Part shown: positions 55,650-64,000 of the stretch, piece by piece
Layout of the letters: every line of letters begins with the position of its first letter
Numbering within the stretch: the stretch's first letter is position 1
From: Bacillus sp. N13C7
GTDB lineage: Bacteria; Bacillota; Bacilli; Bacillales; Bacillaceae
Direction: 5' to 3'
Length of the DNA stretch: 64,000 bases
NCBI RefSeq assembly: GCF_026790065.1
Contig: NZ_JALAMO010000009.1
Coordinates: 1 to 64,000 of the forward strand
Notes under the pieces: model-generated
The model's database searches: none
Seen by the model: only the letters and a program-made list of their open reading frames with translations
What the model was told of the DNA's origin: nothing
Translations under genes and position numbers: made by a program

Positions 55650-56074
55650 CACCGTTTTTTATCAAGTTTGCTGAAGAGCTCGATTAATGTAGCGAGTTCA
55701 GCATCAGTGTAGCAGTCAAAACGTTTAAAGAAATATTCCGTTTTTTTCTCGTTGAAGTGCTGAAGGACTTTTTCGCCCGCTTCAGTGATATGAATGCGGA
55801 TGATGCGTCTGTCTTCCTTCGATCTGATTCTTGTAATCCATTCCTTTTCTACCAGCGCATCAGTCACAGCCGTAATGTGGCTTGCCGATACCTCTAAAAT
55901 AGGCGCAAATTCAGTGACTTTTTTAGGCCCTTGTTCACTGAGGATCCGCAGAATGGTAAATTCATTCCGTGACAGCTCTTTATCTAGAATTTCATTGATT
56001 TCGTTGCGTATTTGTTTAAAGACTTTACGGAGTAAAGTTTCCATATCGTACATCATCTGTGTTCTTACTTTCAA
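55649..56074 (-). CDS. ypoP: MarR-family regulator YpoP
   Basis: A 141-aa MarR-type DNA-binding protein: the winged helix-turn-helix KKVTEFAPILEVSASHITAV and the wing IRSKEDRRIIRIHIT are clear. It is divergent from msrA with a 130-bp gap and convergent with the MATE gene ypnP, so either neighbour could be a target. No candidate ligand is evident. Confidence 0.92.
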   Translation of the reverse strand: MKVRTQMMYDMETLLRKVFKQIRNEINEILDKELSRNEFTILRILSEQGPKKVTEFAPILEVSASHITAVTDALVEKEWITRIRSKEDRRIIRIHITEAGEKVLQHFNEKKTEYFFKRFDCYTDAELATLIELFSKLDKKR

Positions 56075-56204
56075 ATTTGTGAACCTCCATTACTAAGCAT
56101 ATTGCTTAAAACCTATAGATTTTATTGAAAAGCAGAATCATTTTCATTCTATTTTTACATGCTATAATATAATAATACCACGTATTAACAAAGGAGGCAC
56201 CAGT

Positions 56205-56738
56205 ATGTCTGAAAAAAAAGAAATCGCCACATTTGCAGGAGGCTGTTTTTGGTGTATGGTCAAACCTTTTGACGAACAGCCGGGAATTGAAAAAGTGGTG
56301 TCCGGGTATACAGGCGGCCATACTGAAAACCCTACGTATGAAGAGGTATGCAGTGAAACGACAGGACATCGTGAAGCGGTTCAAATCACGTTTCAACCTG
56401 ATGTGTTCCCTTATGAAAAGCTGCTTGAATTATTTTGGCAGCAAATCGATCCGACAGATGCCGGCGGCCAGTTTGCTGATCGCGGCAGTTCCTACCGTGC
56501 AGCCATTTTTTATCATAATGACAAACAAAAGGAGCTTGCAGAAGCTTCCAAGCAGCGCTTGGCGGAAAGCGGCATCTTTAAAGATCCGATTGTAACGGAC
56601 ATTTTAAAAGCTGAACCTTTCTATGAAGCGGAAGACTATCATCAGCATTTTTATAAAAAGAATCCTGGACACTATCAGCGCTACCGGACGGGTTCTGGAC
56701 GAGCAGGATTTATCAGCGAGCATTGGGGGGCGAAATAA
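56205..56738 (+). CDS. msrA: Methionine sulfoxide reductase A
   Basis: A 177-aa enzyme that reduces S-methionine sulfoxide. The catalytic Cys is in [11 protein letters not shown] (about residue 15), followed by the conserved VVSGYTGG and GHREAVQ. The start is ATG after AAAGGAGGCACCAGT. msrB starts immediately after its stop. Confidence 0.97.
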   Translation: MSEKKEIATFAGGCFWCMVKPFDEQPGIEKVVSGYTGGHTENPTYEEVCSETTGHREAVQITFQPDVFPYEKLLELFWQQIDPTDAGGQFADRGSSYRAAIFYHNDKQKELAEASKQRLAESGIFKDPIVTDILKAEPFYEAEDYHQHFYKKNPGHYQRYRTGSGRAGFISEHWGAK

Positions 56739-57173
56739 ATGGCGTACAACAAAGAAGAAAAAATTAAATCACTAAACCGCATGCAATATGAGGTGACGCA
56801 AAATAACGGCACAGAGCCGCCATTTCAAAATGAATATTGGAATCATAAGGAAGAAGGGCTGTATGTAGACATTGTATCAGGCAAGCCATTGTTTACATCC
56901 AAGGATAAATTTGATTCCCATTGCGGCTGGCCAAGCTTTACAAAGCCGATTGAAGAAGATGAAGTGGAAGAAAAACTGGACACGAGCCACGGCATGATTC
57001 GCACAGAAGTGAGAAGCCGTACTGCTGACTCTCATCTTGGTCATGTATTTAATGACGGACCGGGGCCAAGCGGGCTTCGTTACTGCATAAATTCAGCGGC
57101 GCTTCGGTTTGTGCCGAAGGATAAGCTGAAAGAAGAAGGATACGAAAGCTATCTGCATCTGTTTGATAAATAA
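56739..57173 (+). CDS. msrB: Methionine sulfoxide reductase B
   Basis: A 144-aa enzyme that reduces R-methionine sulfoxide. The catalytic Cys is in [14 protein letters not shown] (about residue 117), with [10 protein letters not shown] and [11 protein letters not shown]. The zinc CxxC pairs of many MsrBs are absent, as in other Bacillus members. It adjoins msrA directly, so the two stereospecific enzymes are made together. Confidence 0.97.
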   Translation: MAYNKEEKIKSLNRMQYEVTQNNGTEPPFQNEYWNHKEEGLYVDIVSGKPLFTSKDKFDSHCGWPSFTKPIEEDEVEEKLDTSHGMIRTEVRSRTADSHLGHVFNDGPGPSGLRYCINSAALRFVPKDKLKEEGYESYLHLFDK

Positions 57174-57181
57174 AACACAAA

Positions 57182-57219
57182 AAACAAGCCTGCCTAATGG
57201 ATAGACAGGTTTGTTTTTA
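57182..57219 (+). terminator. Terminator of msrAB
   Basis: A stem AACAAGCCTG/CAGGTTTGTT (one G-T pair) followed by TTTTAT. Its 3' end touches the spsM stop codon. Confidence 0.8.
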
Positions 57220-58244
57220 TGCCTTTTTTTCTTGATGCCAATCTTCTATAAACTGGGCAATTCTGTCTTTCGTAATAAGAGGGGCTTGAACCGATTGATA
57301 CCCAGGCAGATTGACTTTGCTAAAATCAGGATGTTTTTCCGGATCTGGATGAATCGCATAAAGGTTGTCCCCATTCATACAGTGACTCGAATTTCATGAG
57401 GAGACGTTAATTCTACGTGAAGTTTTTCACCTGGACGCTTACCGACTTCTACTGCAGCCGGCTGCGGGAGCCCGTGCTGGGATGCATACTCTTCAAATCC
57501 ATGAATCAGTTCTTCAAGATTCAGTGATTCCATTTTAAAAATAAAGGTTTCTCCGCCTTTTGTAATAGCAGCTGATTGCAATGTCAGTGCCGCCGCATCG
57601 TCTATTGACATGAAAAATCGGGTCATGTTCTTGTCTGTAATGGTCAGCGGCTCGCCCTTCATCATTTGTTCAAATAAAATAGGGATCACAGAACCCCTTG
57701 AGCCGAGAACATTTCCGAAGCAGGACCGAACAAAATACGGTTCCTCTGTTTTGAACGTGGCGGTTTGCTTGATGAAACAGCTGTTCAGATAACAGCTTGG
57801 TGGCACCCATTGTGTTCACAGGAGATACAGCTTTATCTGTACTAATATTAAAAACATGCTGTACTTGATGTGAAAGAGCGGCCTCCACCACATTCTGTCC
57901 ACCGATGAGATGGTCTGGATCGCTTCAAATGGATGGTTCTCACATGTCGGAACCTGTTTCAGCGCAGCAGCGTGAAAGACGATGTCAATGCCTTTCATTA
58001 CCTGATTCACCCTCCTGTGATCACCCACATCTCCGAGTACAAATGAAAGCCGCTTATCCTCCGCATACTTTTGACTCGTGACATACTGTTTACTGTCGTC
58101 TTTGCTGAATACAATCACCTGTTTCGGTGTTAACTGCAAAAGGCGTTTGATAATTTGGCTCCCGATTGAACCCGTCCCGCCAGTGACTAAAACTGTTTTG
58201 TTATGGAAAAATGATTTTAGTTCTGCTGTCTGCTGTTTAGGTAT
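57217..58244 (-). pseudogene. spsM: spsM, frameshifted spore polysaccharide gene
   Basis: A nucleotide-sugar epimerase/dehydratase-like gene. The product is needed for the spore-surface polysaccharide in B. subtilis. Recognisable segments are NKTVLVTGGTGSIGSQIIKR (NAD motif), GIDIVFHAAALKQVPTCE, HVFNISTDKAVSPVNTMGA and FGNVLGSRGSVIPILFEQ, then DNLYAIHPDPEKHPD to EKKA. They lie in different frames: one-base shifts near 57904-57913 (loss), 57720-57724 (gain) and 57378-57382 (loss). The reading frame start is also lost, with a TAA two codons before the conserved part. The SPbeta core site lies inside. No full-length protein can be made. Confidence 0.88.
57825..57840 (-). other. SPbeta attB core, unoccupied
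   Basis: On the minus strand ACAGATAAAGCTGTAT, the 16-bp core at which phage SPbeta integrates into spsM, as I recall it. It encodes TDKAV of the spsM product. Both sides of spsM continue without interruption, so no prophage is present. Confidence 0.85.
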
Positions 58245-59815
<1,571 letters not shown>

Positions 59816-59816
<1 letters not shown>

Positions 59817-60769
59817 CAAGAAAGCGCCAGATGAATCGTCTTTAGTTTTGCAGGAAGCTCATCATACGTATTAGCGGGTACGGTCTCTCTGTAATTGGAA
59901 GCTGCAGCTTTTTGCCGTTCCTCAGGGTGGTTGATATAGAAGGCGGCTTTTTCCTTAAAGTCGTTGATGCTGTGATAAGAAATAAAGGATGAAAAAGGAT
60001 GTGCCGCGGGTAAATCTGTTAATTGAAATGCTTCGCATGCAGCGATATCAAACGTTCGGTTATTAAAACTCGCATTTTTGATCCGGCTATTATTTTTGTT
60101 AAAAGCAAAATGATAGGGCCGATGCGCATTGATTACGATGTCTGCCCCATTATAATAATGAGCCGCCTGTTCGGGCGGAACCCATGTGCTGACGACATCG
60201 ATATGCGGCTGTTTGAGTACTTTTTTAGGCAGATATTTTCTCCATTCCTTCCCGATGACTCGGACCGTAAAAGGCAGCTGCACCGCTTCTTTCATAAGCT
60301 GAACCCGATTAGGGTAAGGATAGCCGATGATAAGCAGATTTGAATGAAAAGAATGTTCTGTGTCCATTTTTTTAAACAGCCGATGATTAACTGGGATCGG
60401 AACATAATAGACGTGCTGATAGCCAAGCTCCCGATAATAGAGAGCGGCATTTTGTTCAATCGTTAATATGGCGTCAGCGTGCTTAATCACCTGAAGACTG
60501 GTATCAATATAAAATGGGTCTTCGGTCAGCCAAACATACACGGGGATACCCTTACCCTTTAACCAGGTCAGCCAGTCGTGAGGAACGCGGTCTCCAACCA
60601 TCATAAGTGCGAAGTCCGGCTGAAATGTTTCGATTTTCATCAGAGATTCTGCTTCCGGTGCGTCTGCAGCCATATACTCTGTATGAGTGTGCTGAAAACA
60701 TTCTTCAGCCCAGCGGTCAAAATAGCTGTATATTCCTCCGTATCCCGACTGGATATACAAAACTTTCAT
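59816..60769 (-). CDS. cgeB: Spore maturation protein CgeB
   Basis: A 317-aa glycosyltransferase-like protein of the CgeB family (MKVLYIQSGYGGIYSYFDRW ... GADIVINAHRPYHFAFNK), taking part in the outermost spore (crust) glycan layer. It is second in cgeAB; the start is 6 nt after the cgeA stop. It is expressed late in the mother cell in B. subtilis (knowledge, not shown here). Confidence 0.92.
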
Positions 60770-60775
60770 CAGATG

Positions 60776-61189
<414 letters not shown>

Positions 61190-61342
61190 CTATTCAATAG
61201 TGAACTCACGTTAATCATATTCCTCTGGCTGCCATTTGGTATGAGTCGAACGCCGTACCTGATCTATTTTTCATATATTTTAAGGAAAATGCTGATTTTT
61301 TAAATAAGCGGACATTGCCTATACCATCAATCAAAGTCAGTT

Positions 61343-61350
61343 CATATTGT
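61343..61350 (+). promoter_or_regulatory. Possible sigma-K -10 for cgeCDE
   Basis: CATATTGT fits CATANNNT, 36 nt before the cgeC start. Late mother-cell control with GerE is known for cge genes; the -35 here is not clear. Confidence 0.45.
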
Positions 61351-61385
61351 GAAACAGAGTATAAGGATAAAGGGAGAGGGACTGT

Positions 61386-61691
61386 TTGGATCTAGAAAAA
61401 CACGTAAATCAAGAAGAAAATCAAGATGAACTGCATTTTATTCTGCTTTTGTTGATTTTGCTCATACGTCAATCGTCTTCTGAAGGAAATCCATCTGATC
61501 TCAGACGTCAGCTCGTATTTGCAAAAGAGCTTAGCGTACCAGTCTCAACAGTTCATCTGGTGAATGGGAATACGCTTCAAAACGTCATCGTAAAAGAAGT
61601 TCTGACTGATTTGGTTATTTTTCAAAACCCTTTAAATAACACGAGATCTCATGTCGCACTCTCAAGTATTGTAAGCTGGGGTGCTTTTTAA
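61386..61691 (+). CDS. cgeC: Spore maturation protein CgeC
   Basis: A 101-aa protein with a hydrophobic stretch HFILLLLILLIRQ near the N-terminus and a beta-rich C-terminal region related to CgeA (TVHLVNGNTLQNVIVKEV). The start is TTG 61386 behind AAAGGGAGAGGGACTG. First gene of cgeCDE. Confidence 0.9.
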   Translation: MDLEKHVNQEENQDELHFILLLLILLIRQSSSEGNPSDLRRQLVFAKELSVPVSTVHLVNGNTLQNVIVKEVLTDLVIFQNPLNNTRSHVALSSIVSWGAF

Positions 61692-61702
61692 ATGATGACA
61701 GA

Positions 61703-61729
61703 GGCTCTGCTTGCTGCGGAGCCGTTTTT
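61703..61729 (+). terminator. Hairpin between cgeC and cgeD
   Basis: A stem GGCTC-GC/GC-GAGCC with a bulge, followed by GTTTTTA. It could attenuate the operon after cgeC. Confidence 0.6.
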
Positions 61730-61755
61730 ATGTTTGACGATAGGAGGTTGAATAG

Positions 61756-63036
61756 ATGGGAGAGAAAGTATCGATTATTTTAACAAGTTACAACAAACCT
61801 GATTATCTGCAAAAAGCGATCGAAAGCGTCATGAAGCAAACTCATGATCTCTGGGAGCTTTTTATCATGGATGATCATTCTAATGAAGAAACAATTGCAG
61901 TGATTCATAGATATCTTCATGACCAGCGCATTCGTTATCAAAACAGTTTCGTGCATCCCGCAGAACGATTAACAACAACCCGTTACGCCACATTAATTAA
62001 CACCGCGCTCCCATTTGCCGACGGCGATTACATTTCCTATCTCACCGATGACACTGTTTATCATCCCGAGCGGCTGAGCCGCATGGTGCAGATGTTTTCA
62101 CAAAAGCCTGAGGCACAGGTTGTATATTCGAAACAAAAAGTTGTACATGTTAATGAAAGGGGAGAGGAAATCTCCTATTTCTATAGAAATGCCAATGCAG
62201 TGCTTGAACAGGCTGCTTTTCAAGTAGATCATTGCTCAGTTATGCATCGACGTTCATTACTTGATCGTATTCATCATAAATATGGGAGCTATTGGGATGA
62301 TGATATGCAGCATTGGAATCATGGAGACTCAATTTTTTGGGCCCGAATCAACAACTTTGCCCCATTTCTGCCGATAAATGAAGTATTAGATACAACCTAT
62401 AAAACTCCCGATTCTTTCCAAAATGCATATCGGTTTCTGCCCGCCGATTTGATTGACGGCTCCTTTGTAAAGGGTACTGATCAAAACGTGTATTTTCTTG
62501 ATCAGGGTGTAAGGCGTCCTGTCGGGGAAAGGTGGGATTCTTTGTATCTAAATCGGACTGTAGCCGTTCCGGACCCGTATTTATTCCAATATAGGATTGG
62601 GAAAATTTTAAACATTCCGAATTATATTTTAGTAAAGAAAGCTGACCACCCTGCAATATTTTATATCGAAGCCGGAAAAAAAAGACGGATTGTGGATCAG
62701 TATGCTTTTCAGTTTTATCAATTTAAAAGAAAAGACATAGTAACAATTGAAAAAGAAGAACTGGAGGCGCTGCCTGAAGGGCTGCCAATTACGCGGGACC
62801 GATCTGGATTGATCGAACATCCGCCTGGGCGAAGGCTTTTTTTTATAGAGCGCGCGCCATTTTTGTTTTTAAACGCTGCTTTTCACCCGATTAGTGAGCA
62901 AGTAGCAAGGAAGTTCTTTTTACATCAGAAGCCAATATCCGCTTCTTTCCGAAATATTCAACAATTTCCAATTGGAAAGCCGTTTTATCCGGTGTACGAT
63001 GAGATTATAAAGAAATTAAATATTGCTTTTGAGTAA
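61756..63036 (+). CDS. cgeD: Glycosyltransferase CgeD
   Basis: A 426-aa protein. An N-terminal GT-A domain (VSIILTSYNKPDYLQKAIES; DGDYISYLTDDTVYHPERL with DDT as the DXD-like motif, about residues 95-105) is followed by a C-terminal region with repeated hydrophobic-aromatic units. It is expected to add sugars in the spore crust. The ATG follows TAGGAGGTTGAATAG. Confidence 0.92.
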   Translation: MGEKVSIILTSYNKPDYLQKAIESVMKQTHDLWELFIMDDHSNEETIAVIHRYLHDQRIRYQNSFVHPAERLTTTRYATLINTALPFADGDYISYLTDDTVYHPERLSRMVQMFSQKPEAQVVYSKQKVVHVNERGEEISYFYRNANAVLEQAAFQVDHCSVMHRRSLLDRIHHKYGSYWDDDMQHWNHGDSIFWARINNFAPFLPINEVLDTTYKTPDSFQNAYRFLPADLIDGSFVKGTDQNVYFLDQGVRRPVGERWDSLYLNRTVAVPDPYLFQYRIGKILNIPNYILVKKADHPAIFYIEAGKKRRIVDQYAFQFYQFKRKDIVTIEKEELEALPEGLPITRDRSGLIEHPPGRRLFFIERAPFLFLNAAFHPISEQVARKFFLHQKPISASFRNIQQFPIGKPFYPVYDEIIKKLNIAFE

Positions 63037-63064
63037 AGGTATAGGTCAAAAAAAGGAGACGTTC

Positions 63065-63844
63065 ATGACAGGACATTATTCAAAAACGGAACATCAGTAT
63101 ATATTGTTAACGTCTGAATCGGAATCGTTTGATCATTACAGCGTATATAGGGATCCGAAGCTTCCGCACATTTTTTCTCACAACTTTGTTCAGCTCCATG
63201 ATACGTTTCCATTGGAGCGGTTACTGGGCTTTTTGCCATCCGTACCAAAGCTGCTTGATGCGAATTATCTTCATTTAAAAGCGTCGCCGCAGCATGTTTT
63301 TCCGCTCGGTTTGAAGCAATCGCTTGTAAAGAGCGGTTTTGTCGTCGAAGATGAGCTGTTTTATGACATGAAGCTTGATGGCTGGAAGGGGCAGATGGGC
63401 CATCCGTTAACGGCTTGGGGGACAGCAAAAAGCCTCAGCGACGGATCTTCTATTATGAAAATTTATGATTCCATTTATATTGGGGAAGCGATCGCTGAAC
63501 AAAAATTAAAAAGAAAATATCCCTTTTACGAAGCGGGTACGATCATCCTTGTTGTTTGTTACAGCGATCAGGCCCAAAAAATTCCTATTGGATGCGGTGA
63601 ACTGTTTATACATCCGCAAGACAAAACGGCTAAAATCGAAGAAGTGGCCATTTTGGATCAGTTTCAAAGGAAAGGCTATGGCAGTATTTTAGTGAAAGAA
63701 ATGCTGTCTATCGCCAAATCATTAGGAATGGAAGCGGCCTATTTAGTGGCTACAAGCATTGATGGCGCAACCCGCTTTTATGAAAAGCTGTCGTTTAAAA
63801 AATATGAGCGGGTGCATACAGTTTTTCATTATTTCCTTACATGA
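63065..63844 (+). CDS. cgeE: GNAT acetyltransferase CgeE
   Basis: A 259-aa protein whose C-terminal third is a GNAT domain (EEVAILDQFQRKGYGSILVK is the acetyl-CoA loop; GATRFYEKLSFKKYE the C-terminal motif). The start is ATG 63065 after AAAGGAGACGTTC. It probably acetylates a crust sugar or protein; this is inferred from operon membership with cgeC and cgeD. Confidence 0.9.
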   Translation: MTGHYSKTEHQYILLTSESESFDHYSVYRDPKLPHIFSHNFVQLHDTFPLERLLGFLPSVPKLLDANYLHLKASPQHVFPLGLKQSLVKSGFVVEDELFYDMKLDGWKGQMGHPLTAWGTAKSLSDGSSIMKIYDSIYIGEAIAEQKLKRKYPFYEAGTIILVVCYSDQAQKIPIGCGELFIHPQDKTAKIEEVAILDQFQRKGYGSILVKEMLSIAKSLGMEAAYLVATSIDGATRFYEKLSFKKYERVHTVFHYFLT

Positions 63845-63881
63845 AATAGGCATTTGCACAAACCGTTTGGGACTTGGCCCG

Positions 63882-63889
63882 CATAAAAT
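63882..63889 (+). promoter_or_regulatory. Possible sigma-K -10 before YjcZ-like gene
   Basis: CATAAAAT fits CATANNNT with AAAC 18 nt upstream as a possible -35, slightly long spacing. Confidence 0.45.
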
Positions 63890-63923
63890 GCCGTATATCG
63901 TGATAAGAAAGGATGAAAACAGC

Positions 63924-64000
63924 ATGTATAGATACCCTGGATACGGTTACGGGTTTGGCTGCGGGACAAATACGTTTGTATTGATTGTTGTCTTGTTCAT
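63924..64000 (+). CDS. YjcZ-like small sporulation protein (partial)
   Basis: Cut by the window end. The visible part MYRYPGYGYGFGCGTNTF followed by VLIVVLF matches the small Gly/Tyr-rich proteins with a hydrophobic tail of the YjcZ sporulation family. The ATG follows AAAGGATGAAAACAGC. The 79 bp between cgeE and this gene contain the candidate sigma-K promoter. Confidence 0.75.
   Translation, partial: MYRYPGYGYGFGCGTNTFVLIVVLF

Noticed and set aside
57375..57806. Separate 143-aa protein-coding gene on the minus strand
   Set aside because: It is one fragment of spsM; its N-terminal part is out-of-frame translation, and its start has no independent signals.

Overview
The window is chromosomal DNA from a member of the Bacillus subtilis species complex. 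Gene content and order (ponA-recU ... cotD-gpsB-rnpB ... kdu/kdg ... xpt-pbuX ... dynA ... ilvD ... thyB-dfrA ... ilvA ... msrAB, phytase, cge), the 403-nt type B RNase P RNA and many products recognised at near-full length all agree with this. Several proteins differ at scattered positions from what I remember of strain 168, so a sister subspecies or close relative is likely. This is judged from memory, not from an alignment.

Layout. 0-6.7 kb: ponA/recU (wall synthesis, Holliday-junction resolution) and a run of small ypp genes with the spore protein gene sspM. 6.8-16.8 kb: EIIA-like ypqE, the mitomycin-repair pair mrfA/mrfB, spore coat gene cotD, ypsA, division factor gpsB, rnpB, rRNA methyltransferase ypsC and the DinG-like helicase ypvA. 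16.8-22.3 kb: divergent kduID and kdgRKAT genes for pectin/hexuronate breakdown, with LacI-type operator sequences, a consensus cre and a clear promoter between them. 22.4-28 kb: carboxypeptidase ypwA, xpt-pbuX behind an exact PurBox and a guanine riboswitch, the alkylpyrone genes bpsA-bpsB, and a 29-codon ORF between two Fur-box-like sequences. 28.1-36.3 kb: double dynamin dynA, exonuclease ypcP, sspL, two RNase HI-like genes, ypdP, degR and cspD. 36.6-51.5 kb: ugtP, metA, bsaA, ilvD, brxA, thyB-dfrA-ypkP, yplP and ilvA. 51.6-57.2 kb: SCO1-like ypmQ, ypmRST, a MATE transporter, a MarR regulator and msrA-msrB. 57.2-64 kb: a broken spsM containing an intact, unoccupied SPbeta attachment core, then phytase and the divergent cgeAB/cgeCDE spore-surface genes.

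Read together, the window is mostly core chromosome (cell envelope, DNA repair, nucleotide and branched-chain amino acid metabolism) mixed with sporulation genes (sspM, sspL, cotD, cge, spsM, a terminal YjcZ-like gene). I found no integrated prophage, insertion sequence, CRISPR array, tRNA or restriction system, and no large uncharacterised gene cassette. The most notable points are the frameshifted spsM with an empty SPbeta attB, a phytase that appears to read through its own terminator, a YplP that lacks the sigma-54 contact loop, and three very short likely membrane-peptide genes, two of them with regulatory-site-like sequences upstream.
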